A DNA stretch of 64,000 nt from Litomosoides sigmodontis (taxonomy: Eukaryota > Nematoda > Chromadorea > Rhabditida > Onchocercidae). A program made the translations under genes and the position numbers. Where the stretch lies: assembly GCA_963070105.1 (NCBI GenBank), contig OY718805.1:6754001-6818000 (forward strand), in the 5' to 3' direction. Of this stretch, positions 12,126-25,706 are shown one piece after another. Below the pieces are notes generated by a model. It worked only from the letters and a program-made list of their open reading frames with translations, made no database searches and was not told the origin of the DNA. Each line of letters starts with the position of its first letter. The first letter of the stretch is position 1.

Positions 12126-13368
12126 TCATGCATAACTGTTTCTGTGTTATGCTGCTTAACCAATGATTTATGGTATTACTACACTGTTCCAACGTTTGGA
12201 TTCTTTTTTGCAATTCTTGCTACCTTTTTTCTCCTCGGAACTCTTATTATCGGAGCGCTAAAGTTCTCCAAGAATGAGATATTCCTACTGCATCCAGTGG
12301 TAAGACAATTTCATTTCCCGTTGATTTTATCCTAAGAAGTGTTTTCGATAGAACACTTTCCTCAGTTAAGCCTACAGATCAACGCAATCTAACATAGCGA
12401 TTAGCAGCTAGTGAGCTGAAGAATTAACAAAGCTATGTTGAATACATCCGGGAGATCATGTAATAGTTTTATCTTCAACTGACCAGTCTTCCTGTAGCTT
12501 TAGAATATGGTGGACATCGATGAATGTGTGTAGATGAAAGTAAATCCAAAACGAAGAGAGTTTTATTTCAGCTGTTATCATTTACGGTTTTAAGTAGTAT
12601 TGAGTTTTTTCTTTCTGTTTTTTTCGATTTATTGCCTTGTCCTATTTTCATAGCTCTTCTTTCATTTGGTCAAAATTATCTTAATTCTTTGGTTACTTAT
12701 CTATAGCTATCAAAAAAAAATTTTTCACACTGTTCTTTGCTGTGTTGAAGATTCTACAATTTACTTCTTTCAAAAGTTTGGCAGATAGATGCCAATTAGT
12801 TGATTGGAAAATCGGTTGTAAGCACCAAAAAGAGCAAAGAATGCTGGTTACTTGTCGATTAAATTTCTTTGAAATTATCCATAAGCACGGCGAAAGTATA
12901 GGAGGAGAGATCGAACTGAAGACTTTATTTACAGAAAATAGCAGTCGTGATGATACCAATGTTCCTGTCCTTGTTGGCTACAGTATTTTTTGCTCTTGGC
13001 GTACGAGTATGTATGAATTTGTTCAGTGAAACTTGTTTCATACTCTACAACTCACCGTCGCTTACCACTTCAATGGTTTGTGGTTATAAATGCCAAAATT
13101 AAAGTTATCGCCGTTCGAGCTGTTACCAAAAACACCATATATTTCTTTTTAGATTTTCGCCGGTCTTTCCTTTTGTGTTTTGTTAATGGAACTAATACTG
13201 TTACTTTGCACCAGTGAACCAAATATGGTGGATGGTGGTACTCAAACTGGACCCATGCGCACTCCTAATTTGGATTATCATGATAAGACTTCATCGGCTG
13301 TAATTGTAAACCCACAATTCAAGCAAGCATTCATTGCTCGTCGCCCACCGGTGCAAACAAATTTATGA
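12126..13368 (+). CDS. Multi-pass membrane protein, 5' exon(s) not found
   Basis: Three exons join in phase 0: 12126-12299 (after acceptor ttcaag), 12935-13006 and 13153-13368. They encode three hydrophobic segments, one per exon: [21 protein letters not shown], then [19 protein letters not shown], then [19 protein letters not shown] polar tail of about 55 residues follows, ending in PVQTNL. The first exon shown has no convincing ATG in frame (a stop lies just before it at 12108), so at least one upstream exon is missing. It may carry a first membrane segment, making a four-span protein of claudin-like or MARVEL-like shape. That family guess is inference from topology only; no signature residues were seen. 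Confidence 0.65.
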
Positions 13369-14901
13369 ATTAGTGCATCATTGTTTGAAATTCACTGAGT
13401 TAAAATTGAAAATGAAGTACGAATCCATACGTACGTATAACGTAATTTTGAATCCTTCCAAGCATAATGTATATAAACACTTTCACATTTGCCGTCCACA
13501 AATCTGCCAGTTGTTTGTTATCCGTCTATAATTTACAATAGAAAACCGTACTGGGTGTAAAATTTATGAACGGGTAGAAAATTCAGCGAATGGTTCGCAA
13601 AATTCTTAACTGATGCTCCGAATCATCATATCGTATGAATCTTTGCTATTATATGCGTTATGTCTTGCTGTAAACTTGACTGCACCACATAAACAGGTTG
13701 ACAAGTTTATCTACTCGTCCGATCAATGTTGACAAGCTTATGTAGCAACTAGCAGTTCCTTTTTGAAGTATCGTATGTGGTGGAAAAATTAGTAGAAAGA
13801 TGAGACACACGACACAGAGGTCCCTATAGTGGTTCTGCTAATGAAACATCGCTAGCACAGAATAAGAGGCGTAATAAACACCGAATGCATTTTCTATAAA
13901 ATATGTCCCACCTACAGCTCTTTAAAACGATTTTACCACAGTCATGACAATTTAAAATTAACATATTTCTAAGGACCCCAAAAGACGAGGAAGCCAGGCT
14001 GCGCATATAAGTGAAATCTTTCCCTGCATTAATATTCCTACCCAAAACTAGCATACTTCAAAAGAATGTATTGCAGATAATAAGACGACCAATTTTATCT
14101 AAAATCAAACAATAAACACCATTAGAAATACATCCGATAGGAATTGCTAAGAAACAATAACAACTGAACACATGGCTTGTCGTCTGATGATACCGGCACC
14201 ACTAATAAAAAAAATTTCCGCTAACATAAGAAAATAAAAAAAAAGTTTCCACGAGCAAAAGTTCCCTAAAATAGAATTGCATTCAGGAGGTGAGTGCAGA
14301 TAGCCTTAAGCGTGGGCAAACAATATGAATTATTAAAAAATGTGCAACTTGAAGATAATTGATAAAAACATCAGCAGGTAACTGTACGCTATCACATATG
14401 CAGTCCTGAAAAGTTCAGTTAACACGAGGAATATTAATGATTCTAAGCAAACAAAAAGCATTAAATAGCGTACGGTTTAAATAGACTAGAAACGACAAAT
14501 ACGGTGCAAATGTGTGCATCGTTTTATCTGATCAATGTGAAATACTCAGTTTCTGAACAATCTAATTCTTCGACGACCTGACTGACTGTGTACATGTACA
14601 GCAAAATATGAATAAGTTGCGGAAAAGTTAACTCTGGCAAAAATTATTGGTGCCTACCACTTACAAAACGAATTTGTTCTAAAATGCAAGAAAGAAAAAG
14701 GATTTGAAAGACAGACTGAACGACAATTCTGCACATAAGGTCACCTTAACTTATGGAACTTAATAAACAGGATCCACATGCGGTTCGCATGCTCACTGAA
14801 TAAGCAGTTTAAGCTGTAATATTTAATCTGGGTAGTGTTAAAATATCATGGAAAGGGAAGAAACTAAAAAGTTGCAAGTCATCATCACATAAGAAACGAT
14901 C
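13369..14901. other. Convergent intergenic region
   Basis: Lies between the 3' end of the plus-strand membrane protein and the 3' end of minus-strand fzr-1. Only UTR-like AT-rich sequence was seen. A minus-strand frame at 13824-14054 (76 codons) has no family resemblance and no splice support. Confidence 0.5.
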
Positions 14902-17900
14902 CTAACGGATACTTGACAGTAGATTCAACTTCGAACGAACAACTTTCTGCTGCCCAACTTTGCTAAATACATGCCAGAAACGCAGGGTTTCATCGCCCGC
15001 ACCTGTCACAATCGATTCTCCATCTGGAGACATCGCCTACAATAAGCGAAACGCTAAATCCATTCCAGAAAGGTACAATTGATGCTAGCACTAGTTGATA
15101 CGAAATTACCACATACGTGTTAAACTTCACTCATTACTTGCAGTCTAAGATTATAATACTGGAAAAAAACTTTGTAGAAGACTATGACGAAAAATGTACA
15201 ATATTATGCAAATAGGCACACAAATTCTTTACAGCTAAGAACTGCCTTATTGTTTCTAGCTGACATAATCCTTTTATTTCACTGCTAATTCGAGCTCACC
15301 AAATATAGCACTCTGTATTGATGTCCTGTCAGTTTCGTAATTGGTTGCAAAGATGGGTATTTCCATATGATAACTTGGTTGTATGAGTAACCATGAGTTG
15401 AAACTAATTCCGAACTGTGTTTCGACCACGCCACATTGCATACCTTCAGAAGAATATCTGATTAAAATGAACGATACCAAATACGAGGTTAAACTTTCTA
15501 GTTTTACGACCATGTTTTATACGAAGGTAATTTTACTAAAAGCAAAAACACAGTTTACAAACAATAATGACAGCACTAGTTAGCTAATCTACAACTTTAA
15601 GAAATGTTACGATATAAAACATTATATTTTTAACTTTGGAACATTAAGGATGCAAAATGCATACCTGACTACCAGTATCGATACAGTGTAATGACTGGCC
15701 TGTCAATGTGTTCCAGAAACGAAGACATCGGTCAGCAGTACCACCGCCAGAAACAAGAAGACCATGGTGATGTGGAGACCACGCCAGCGCTTTCACAGCT
15801 GCGTTATGCTCCGTATATACCTGCAGAAAAATGAGGTAATATTTCATACAGTTCCCCAAATTATAAAGTGCAGCAAAATACTTTTCTGGCATTACAGGAC
15901 CTTCCGCAAAATATGACATTAATTTACCACTGCTAACAAAACTCTATATTTAAAAAAGATGAAAAATACAAAATAGTCGAAAGTGAGATTCAAGCCAACC
16001 TGACAAGGGTCATTTCTTCTTAAACTCCACACCAAAACTTGATTATCATTGCCACCTGATGCCAAATATTGTCTGTCTGGAGACCACTTTAGCCCACAAA
16101 CCTAAAATTTTAAACCATGCAGATAAAAGTTTTTAAAACCCGAAAGATTAAATATGAGTTTTAAAAGCAGAAAATTTTTTTAACTTTTGATTTGAAAGAT
16201 TTAAATGCTTACTTCTTGCCGGTGTGCATTAAGTCTTCGTTCAGCATACTGTGCTGGTTGACGGATATCTCTTTGTATAATGAAGCGATCTCTAGAGCCT
16301 GAACACACCAGATCAGTGTTCCAAGCCAAGCAGCCGATTCTTGATGAATGCCCAGTGAGCTCCCGAAGCTAAAATCTTTCGCTCCGAGGTGATAAGAACA
16401 ATTTTGTACATAACGACATCAGATAGCCAGAGAAATCGTCTAACAAACCTTCTTCTGCGCATGAACATCCCATATCTGTGTGATCCCTTTATTTGTACCA
16501 ACAGCCAGTAAGTCACCTTTATCAGCCCACTGAACGGATGTTACACTATCACCATCAGTTGCAAGATCACAAAGCTTTACAACCTTAAAAGTGTAACAAT
16601 AAATATTTCATTATTGTTAGAATGTGGTACCACTTGTGAGAGATACATCATGTTTAAATCTACACGTCTCAATCTCCAATGTGCTTTATCCTGAATCAAT
16701 TCACAACTTGACATTTGGCAACTCATAATCTCAAAAAATATTCCAAGTCAGTACAAACCTGACTATTACATGCACTCCAAAGATACACACAGGTATGCAA
16801 TCCAACAGAAAGCATATTTTGTGATGACCAATCCACCAAATCTAGATAAAAGTCATCCTGCAATTCAGGAGCATCCAAGACCTGAAAAAAATTTATTACA
16901 CTAGGCTATTAAGCTTTCATTTTTAATTTTTTTATTTTTTTTTATAGTACACTTCATAAGAACAGAAATCTAAACATACCTTATAGGGATTTTTAGGCAC
17001 TTTACGCTGCGGTTTACGAGGTGATTTCAGAAGACGCTGACTTCCCTCACTTAGTGGCGGTCCCCCAAACAGGCAACGCGCAGCACGACTTGTTGATGCG
17101 TCACCATATTTTGTTGGTGTTCGTTGTCCAAACTTAAAAAGACCACCACTAACACTATCGCGCAGCCGACCTGTATCGAATCCTTCAAGATCTGCCTGAA
17201 GAACGACAATATTTTCCCAAACATAACTGTGAAGAATTATCATTGTATCCAAAGCTGATATTGCTCAAAAAATCCTAATCACTCCAAAATAATGATTAGA
17301 TATCGATAAAACTAATCGTATAGGTGGACATTCATGACATTTGCGACAATAGCAAGTGTATTGTAATAGAAAAAGAAGTTCGCACTTTCTAAATGAGCAC
17401 AAAACGAAATATGTATACTCTAATATCGTCAATGTTATCGCTTAGAAGTTCGTTTCTCAACAGGGCTCTATGAGCAGCAGAATCCATGCGAGAATCATCA
17501 ACAGCATTTGCTGCCGGAGCTGCTTGTGTATTTGCTACATTTCCGCTGCTGGATGCACCTAGAGACGTTCCTTGTGTTCCCGTGCTAGGTCTCTTGAAAA
17601 GGTTCGGTGCATCCGGTGACGATGATGCAATTGCAGCAAATCTGAAAATCATCTTCCACTTAAGAAAACTGCACTTTCTTTCTTCTGATGTTAATTGTAA
17701 AACCGCAAGCAACAAAAATCTCAAAATACAACAGTTCATATACGTTTACTATCATAATGTTCCAAAAAAGCTCCATAACGCAGAAAGTCGGTATCGCGAT
17801 GGAGTGGTGTTGGACGTTTATCATTGCTTCTCGATATAATCATAACTGTATGAGGACAATCAGTATACGTTATAGAAATCCTGCCTAGTCGCTATATAAT

Positions 17901-18054
17901 TATTTATCCATCCACTTCAGCAAAACCTTGTGCTCGAAAATCAAAATCAGTGCAGTTACCTAGTTGCCCACTCCGCGCTACTTTGTCGAATAGGTATATA
18001 ACGATCACCACCATCCGGGCGATATTTGGTTGGTGTTATACGCGGTGAGTGTCC
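14902..18054 (-). CDS. fzr-1: Fizzy-related / Cdh1, APC/C activator (N-terminal exon not found)
   Basis: Ten exons found: 18054-17960, 17641-17419, 17195-16980, 16881-16759, 16583-16449, 16368-16213, 16101-16000, 15820-15665, 15443-15300 and 15036-14902, 494 residues in all. Hallmarks in order: the C-box DRYIP in the first exon shown, [10 protein letters not shown], the [18 protein letters not shown] linker, [20 protein letters not shown]40 repeats with [39 protein letters not shown] and [18 protein letters not shown], and the C-terminal Ile-Arg tail. These identify Cdh1 rather than Cdc20. It recruits substrates with D-box or KEN degrons to the anaphase-promoting complex in G1 and the IR tail docks on APC3. 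Intron phases agree throughout. The exon carrying the start Met upstream of 18054 was not identified, probably a few tens of residues. Confidence 0.95.
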
Positions 18055-18881
18055 CTGAAATGAACGAAATTTCTAATACTTTCAAGTCCGCAATTTCAAA
18101 AGATTACGCTTTTTCAATTCCCTCTAGTAGCGCACGAAAATGAATCTTCATAACCATGTTCGGATGGGTCTGACTAAGTGTTCTTCACATACACCATCGT
18201 TAAAAGCTAAAATCATGTCAGCCACTCGGTGCAACTTACTGATGCATAAATCACTGTGAACAACTGCAAATGAAGTGGAACTTAAAAGAAAGCTCAAATC
18301 ACCTGCGTTTTTTGTGGTGAAGTTCCAGGATTATGTTGAGCCAAAAATTTCCGTTCATATTCGTTGCACGGGAACATCCCGCCACAATACGCTCGCAAGG
18401 AACAGAAACGTAAGTGCTCAGAGTACAAATGAACAACGTGAGGAACTCGATAGAAAGTTAAAGACACACAGAGGTTTCTCGCATGATGGTGTCCAAACCT
18501 TCACCACTGACAATCCAATGAAGCATGGACGGGAACACCCAACACGTCACGCACTGAGAGCCTGGCAGTATATGATCGATGAACGGCTTATTGCCAATAT
18601 TTCCTGACGTGACCCGTGACTATATTTCACTGATGCAGCATAATAGCTTTTCAAAATTCCCTGTATTTCTGGGTGTAGTTTTGAGCAGGACTGGGGGTTC
18701 ATCTTGAGAATGACGATGGGATGGGTGCACTAAGATGCAGAAGAAACGCAGTTGAAATTGCAGGGGAGAAGTAGGCTTTTCTGGAAAGTTAAAGTTGCTG
18801 TCATTTCTCCCAGTGATTTGTCTCGAGAAGTACCGACATTTACTTTGGCAAGACGTTGCGGATAAGAAATCGTTGCAGGTT
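18055..18881. other. Divergent region between fzr-1 and mut-7
   Basis: Should hold the missing fzr-1 5' exon (minus strand) and the mut-7 promoter. A plus-strand open frame of 110 codons at 18275-18607 (starts MELKRKLKSPAF) is unusually long for this base composition but matches no family I know and has no obvious splice partners, so I leave it unassigned. Confidence 0.4.
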
Positions 18882-21800
18882 ATGGCTGAGGATGACGATT
18901 TAAGGAGAAAAGCTCAGTTAATCGACGGGACGATAGAAAATGATGACCGAAAAAAGTTGGAAAAGGAATTTGAGCTTCAACCGCATCGTGAAACAATACA
19001 GATGTGGGTGAAGTTACTGAAGGATATCTGGATTGGTGAGGAGAAAAAGATTGTTAAGGTCGTTTACTCTTTCTCATAGAAATAAACTAAAAAGAACTTT
19101 CAGGTTGATTATATTGAAGTTACTAAAGTTTAATGGGTCCTCTTTTACGTCTATCATTTCCACACATCAGATATTGACATGCATGTCAAATATCTCTCTA
19201 CTATTATTTCAGCAGGAGTTGTGCCAGTCAGTACTGGACGAAATCTTCGGCAACTGTGAAAATCCAATGAAAATTGCTCTTATTTTGCACAAGGTTTTTT
19301 TAAATGAGATTGTATGAGACTTAAGAAAAGCGAGACACAAAAAACGTTCTAGGATGTAAAATTACATGTAAGGATTCATAGTTGCTATTTAGTTCCGACG
19401 TATTTTAGCTCTGTCCAGATTATGGGGCTCAAAAGACATCAAGTCTGGCTGGCTTTGTTTTGCGACATCTTGAACAATGGCTACAAAAAACGAAACGAAA
19501 TAATGAGCTTATTGAAAGTCTAGATAGGAATGTGAAGGTTCTCCCAATTTTTCACTTGATCAATGAGTCATTCACTATACTACACCAAACCATTTTTGTG
19601 ATCATATTATTTCAAAGCGCTTTCTTCGTCAAAGAATCGCTAAATTTTAGTTGGAAATTATTAATTATTGCAAATTATTCACGTACACAAAATGGAGTAA
19701 AAAAACTCTGTACTTTGTGTGAATATGATTTAGAGCAAAAAATTTTGAAACTTACCTTAGTAAATGCAACAGATTGAAGCTTTCTCTGTCGGCACATGCA
19801 AACACACAGTACATTTGGAACTTATCATCAGTCTGTTTCAACTAAAAAGTGATGATATGGCAGACTACATTCTTCAAACAGTGAAAGCAAGTTTTTCACA
19901 ATTAGTAGTGAGTAATCTTTTTCAAAAATTCAAAACGTCATATCGTTTTATTCTGTGGTGTTTTCCATGTTCTTAAAGGCATGTGCTATCACTGTTGCTC
20001 TTAATCTACGGCTCTTTATACCACATTCAATTTTATACTCCCAATGCAACACTTCTTGGTTAACTGAGGATACATATTTTTGCTTTTCCTGTTTTATGTT
20101 AATATCTACCAATAAAAATATTTAGGATATGGTAGCGATGTCAAATTATCGTGACGCTATCTCCTGCGCAACATTGTTTGGATTACAGTCTCATTTTACA
20201 CTTAATGAGTTAGTTATTCCATGCATGCTACAGGATCGTTTTAGTGCAGTTGATGCATTCATTAAAAATGAAAGAAAAATGCAGGAAGAACTTGTACGAT
20301 ATTTCGATAATCTTATTGGTCTCGATGAACGAAGTTAGTTTCTATTTTCTGTTAAATTTTGAAGTTTTTTTTTTCTTAATCAAATTATTAGGAGTACTAA
20401 GATTTTATAAGTTAGCGTAGGCGATTAAAAGGCATAATGTTCTGCGCATGTATATGCTTGCTTGTTTAGAAATGTCGCAATAGTTTAATCAAGAAATATG
20501 AAAACTAAAAATGCCTTCTTGGAATAATTGCAGTTGACGTGAATATTTCGTAACATAGAAGTGTTTGCTTTCATCAATTTGTTTGAAATCTGAAATTTTC
20601 CACTTTTGATTTAGCTATTGGTCGTCGTTACGAGGATTTCCGTAGGAAAAAAATTATGACTGTTCCAATGTCGAAGCTGCAAAAGAAGGCTATTGAAAAG
20701 CTTGTTGTGAAGCTGCTAGCAACATACAATCTACCTCAAGAAGTGGCACCAAAGTTGTCTCGTTGTAGGCGGGAAGGTGCTCTCAGACATATGGCTTTTA
20801 TGTATTTCGTTGAACGTGGTATTACCGAAGAAGGATATTTTGATTACGTGGCTGTAAGCCTCTGTTTGCTCCTGAAAACTGTTGGATTTGATGATGCTAA
20901 ATATCATTAACTGTTGGTGGAGGGCGAGTCTTGTCCATTATTTCCTGAACAAAAGAAATACTCATTTTATAGGTTTTTATAGCTATACTTATTTATCGAC
21001 ATTCAAACATAATTTTGACTCAAACTGTTTTATTGCGGTAATCATGTAAAACCAACTGCTAAGTCATTTGCATGAAAATTTGAAATGAATGCATATTTTC
21101 TAGCAAGCTTTGCAATCCGATTTGGCGCTGCAAAAATACTTCATTAACTATCTCTGTTCAAACGGCTGGTTTAATGATGCTGTTCGATGGGTAGTTTTTT
21201 ACAACTTGATCGATCGTGCTCCTTGCAGTTTGCTGCCTCATTTATGCAGTAATTCAGTTCTTAAAGCGCAGGCTGATTTATCAAGGTGAAAACGGCTAAT
21301 GAATAAATTAAGCTTTTAGGGGAATATGGCAATGGTTATTTCAAATGTCACGGCATGTACAACACAAAATGATGGTCATATTTCTATAGCTTTTGTATGG
21401 AAACCCAATTTATTTTCAAGTACCTGAATTTGTTTCCAAACGGTTTTATTACAGGATCATATCGAAAAGAGCAAGTGTTGCAAATGTGGAGTTGTTTCCA
21501 GGTCATCCTATACGAGTGATTGCAACTCCTGAAGATTTGGAGAAGCTTTATCCCATTATTGGAAAAGCCGATTTGATTGGAATAGATGCCGAGTGGAAAC
21601 CTTCATTTATGTGCACTAGTGATAGGGTAAATCACTTCGGTGGTTGTAGTTATCCTGCGGCTGAAAATATTTGGAACATCTTTAAATTTCTGATGAAACC
21701 ATTACTCTTTGTAAATTCTACTATAAAGCTATATATATGGAATTTACCAATTAGATTTTTAAAATTTTTTTTAATTTGCATAATTTTGATGTGATCAAAA

Positions 21801-24800
21801 ATGTTTCAGGTAGCACTTTTTCAAATCTCTGTTCAAGGTTGCAGCTATCTTGTTGATGTTATCACTTTAGAAAATGAGCTCACGGAGAAGCAATGGACAC
21901 AGTTCTTCAAACTTTTGTTTTCTGAGAGCAATGCAATAAAATTAGGTCCGTGAAAGATTGTGTAACTTTTCCTATTAGAGTTTTCCAGAGCTGAGTAACA
22001 TTTGATATTTGTAGAGGTTCTTTTGTTGCTTTGGCACCTTCGAAAAACGTGCGGTTCAATAATTTTTCTTAGTGCTGTAACTTCAGGATTCGATTTCTTA
22101 AACGATTTAAGGGTTCTCCAGGCTTCTTTTCCTTATCTACAGCCGCTAGAAGAGATGAGAAATGTGATTTGTTTGTTGAAATTGGTGAAAAGCGTATGTT
22201 TTTTTTAACATACTTCATATTTTATAAGTCTTTAAGTTTGGTTTTAAAGCACGTCTTATGATATTTTGATTTCAGCTTCTTAATTCGAATCCAGCATTTC
22301 TCGACTTCGGTTATCCAAGTATGGTATTTGTTTACTGTTAATTTCCATTCATCATATTTCGATTTAAGCAGTGCTTCTCTAATTTCGTTATTTAAATTTA
22401 GGAAAAACACTAAGTGACTTTTATGTTAGAAATAATAAGATGGTTTTTTTAGCTAGTTCTCCGTTATCAAACGAAACTGAAAACTTGCTGGATTCTGTTT
22501 CTGATGAAATTATGCATTTTCGCCTCACTGATCTGTGTCAGAAAGTACTTGGTGAGGCTCTCGATAAAACAGAGCAGGTTTCTTCCACTTCTTATTTGAT
22601 GAAAAAAAAAACCGAAATGTCATTTCTTTTGAGATTCATAAATATTGGAAATTGTTTAGATAGGCAACTGGGCTATGCGTCCTCTTCGTCGTGAGCAGAT
22701 GAAATATGCAGCTATGGATGCTTACTGTTTATTAGATCTTTATGACAAGTTAAAAATAAAAGCTGAAAGGTAATTAATCTTTTTTTCGGATTTATTTATT
22801 TTCTTTTTGAATCTTTTTTACTAAGTAAAATTGTTTCTGACTAACGGGGTTGTAGAGAATACAATATGAATTGGACTATGCACTGCAAGGAATGTGACGT
22901 AACACGTATAAAGTCAAAGACGGAGAAGAGATCCAAAAAGAAAGAAACGAAATTTGATGACAAGGAATTTAAACAAATGATTGAGGTTTGTTTATTTGCT
23001 TTCTCCTTTAATATATCCTACTACTATCGCTTGCTACTTCTCGCAAAAGTTGTAATGTACTTTCGAAGTTTTATTTAATAGATGCTGTTCTCTCATTTGT
23101 TAAATTCTTCATACATAGTGCGAATAGTTGTTTTTTGTTAGTTTCTGTTTCAGCGTTTAAATTCGAGCTTAAATAATTCACAAATAAAAAGGAGCCCGAA
23201 TGATTTGAAGATTATTGTCGATTCAATGATGCTTGGCTTGGGTAAACATCTCCGAAGGTAGTGCAGATTTTTCCATCAATTTAATTGAAATTAGGTGGGT
23301 TGTTATAGTATATAATGAACATTCTTATTTTAGGTGCGGCATTGACACGATATTAGCGGAAACACGAAGTTATTTGATTGAGTGCGCAGAAAAAGATTCA
23401 AATCGATACATAATAACGTGTGGAAAGGCCATAGATGAGGTTCCATTTTATTTTTGCAGGAAAAAAAAGGGCCATTTTTAATACTATCTTTGCTACAAAA
23501 AATGATGTGATGGGAGATTCTATTTGCCATAATCCAATTACTAGAAATCTTCTTTGGTTAAAAGAAACTTGGAGGCTGAAGTGATATTCTTGGAGTAAAT
23601 GCTAATTATCTTCCAAAAGCTATGGGGAACGTGTAAAGTTATGGAAGTTATATTGAATAACTTTTGAAATAGTTTTTAATCATTTGAAACATCTTTTTTT
23701 GCTTTCGAAAATAGTTTAGATTTATAAGTGAACTTTAGCTTCGAAGACATCGGTCGTTAAGAGGAACGGAGCGCATCCTGTCTGTACCAACGACTCAAAA
23801 CATGAGCACGATTCAACAGATTGAATTTGTTTTAAGGCAGTTCAATATTCATTTATCCAAAGATGATATTTTCTCACGGTGCATGGTGAGTTGTTTTGGT
23901 GATCCAGTAAGAAAAGATGTATTAAAATACTCGAAGTTTCATATTTAGTCATTTTCTTTATGCTATCAGCAGTTGGACAGTAACACAAATTTATCGTTGA
24001 AAATTTGGGAAATCTTGCTATTTTGTAATTTGTTTAATCCTTCTGTTTGTAATTAAGCAGACTTCATGATAAATGTAATGCGTTTTTTCGGTGGGTAAAG
24101 GTTTTAATGCCTTTAACTGTTTATATAGAATTTCGTTTTATTAGAAAGGACAGTTCCTCGATTTTTTTTTCATTTCAATTCTTTTAGAAATGCAATTCCA
24201 ATTCGTTTGTGATAGCTCCCTCCCCCGTACTGGAAGCGATGTATCGGGCAAATATTATCGCATCGAATCCGTTTAGTGAAGAAACATATAATGCCTCAAA
24301 ATACAATGAAAAAATTCGAGAAGTTCGAATTTTGATTTTTCACTAGTGTTTTTGAGATACGCAGGTTTGAACTGCATAATCAGCCGTTGCACACACTGTT
24401 GTTTGCAATTTTAGGTTAACGCGGAAATGTATTCTGGCTACGGATGTGATTTAGAAGTTAGTGAAAATGATCCATCATGGATCATAGCACACTGCCATAA
24501 TGGTATCCTAAACATCGAGTAAGTATGGTCCTGTCAGTCATTATTAATGCATTTATAATACCTTTGTTTAACATTTAGATTCTCTATTGATATTTGCAGA
24601 AATTGTCTAGTTGCTGCTATAGGCTGTGATACGCCTGCTGAAGTTAGAATAGAGAAAGTGCCTTTACAAGTTTTGGAAAAAAAGGGCAGGTCAGTATTTT
24701 TTTCGTTTTCTTGACTTGTGTTAAATAAGTGCGGTAGGCTTGTTTGTAGATGTTATTTGAAGAAATTTGCTGAACTTATCTATGAATTTGACTATGTATA

Positions 24801-24979
24801 TTGAAATCTTTTTGTAGGTGTAAATTTGAGACGCAAGCATTTCGAGTATCTGTTATTTCAGATTTTTTTACGTCTGCGGTGTTTGTGGAACTGTATATTG
24901 GGACGGTTATCATATTGTTAATTATAATGTATTCATGGAACCTCTTTTGGCCCACGAAAGAATTTTGGATGAAACATGA
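18882..24979 (+). CDS. mut-7: MUT-7 / EXD3 3'-5' exonuclease with Mut7-C domain
   Basis: 21 exons give about 925 residues, close to C. elegans MUT-7: 18882-19058, 19213-19293, 19409-19537, 19773-19907, 20126-20333, 20615-20853, 21104-21285, 21455-21626, 21810-21945, 22087-22193, 22276-22318, 22453-22577, 22660-22769, 22856-22985, 23154-23257, 23334-23439, 23739-23885, 24188-24322, 24415-24518, 24600-24689, 24862-24979. An N-terminal helical region is followed by a DEDDy exonuclease: IDAEW (D428, E430), NDLRVL (D493), YAAMD (Y594, D598). Then comes the Mut7-C RNase module (VDSMMLGLGKHLRRCGID) and zinc-ribbon cysteines CMKC (776-779) and CGVC (892-895). In C. elegans MUT-7 acts in Mutator foci in small-RNA amplification and transposon silencing. 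All catalytic residues are present. The ATG lies three bases after an unpaired ttgcag acceptor. The RRM gene follows 728 bases downstream on the same strand. Confidence 0.93.
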
Positions 24980-25706
24980 ATTCTTCTTTGAGATTATGTT
25001 GTTTCCTTAACTAATCGGGGTATGGATGCATAAGGTGAAAGTGAGATTCAAAACTCTTTCAGCTTGTGTTCGCATAACGTTGTAAATTTCTCGGTGAAAC
25101 ATTTTAAGTTTGCAATAAAGTTATTTTTAAAATTGCATGAGAACATGACAGAATCAAGAATTCTTTATAATCCATTCTTCAGATTCAAATGATTGTCGTA
25201 AAGAATTTCATTTAATAAAAATTGGAAGGATGAAATCCGAAGAATGAATAATACGAAAGTATAGGAGTATTCGAAATTGAGTAAGCTCTCATTGCTGATA
25301 GTTTTCACTTCATCGTGCGGTTGCGCGTATAGTTTTCATCATATAACGAAACTTTGCAAACTTATAACCGTGGACCGCTATCCTCTTCATTAACGGGTAT
25401 TTAGTGAGTGTTTTGTTAATTCGAGTAGTTCCTTTTGTTAAAACTTCAGGAAAGTTTCAGATCTCGCTTTCCTTTTATTTTCATGTGGTAAAACTAGGTA
25501 TTTTGCCTCGCGGTGATTTAATTTATTCATATAAAAAACGCGAGAAAATTCAGTGTAGTTAAGATTTTTATATTACGGTCAACACTGGAACAAAGTGTCA
25601 CTTCTGCTTCATTTGGATGTGGCAATTTTTCGCGAACTTCGAGGAATTTCTTAGAATGAAAATTTTTTAAAAGTTTAGATCGCATGGTCTGTTCAATTTG
25701 CAATTA
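24980..25706. other. Spacer between mut-7 and the RRM gene
   Basis: Contains the mut-7 3' UTR, with an AATAAA-like motif (gcaataaag) near 25113, and the 5' leader of the RRM gene with an acceptor (gtttag) near 25678. No coding exon seen. Confidence 0.5.

Noticed and set aside
21393..21454. Reading mut-7 exon 8 from the upstream open frame (YGNPIYFQVPEF)
   Set aside because: The previous exon ends in phase 2 and only the acceptor before 21455 restores the frame.
23440..23738. Possible extra mut-7 exon after the ttgcag at about 23459
   Set aside because: The phase-correct frame stops quickly, whereas direct splicing from 23439 to 23739 gives a continuous Mut7-C domain.
24829..24861. Reading mut-7 through CKFETQAFRVSVISDFF in the last exon
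   Set aside because: This frame loses the zinc-ribbon; the acceptor at 24861 yields the conserved FFYVCGVCGTVYWDG.
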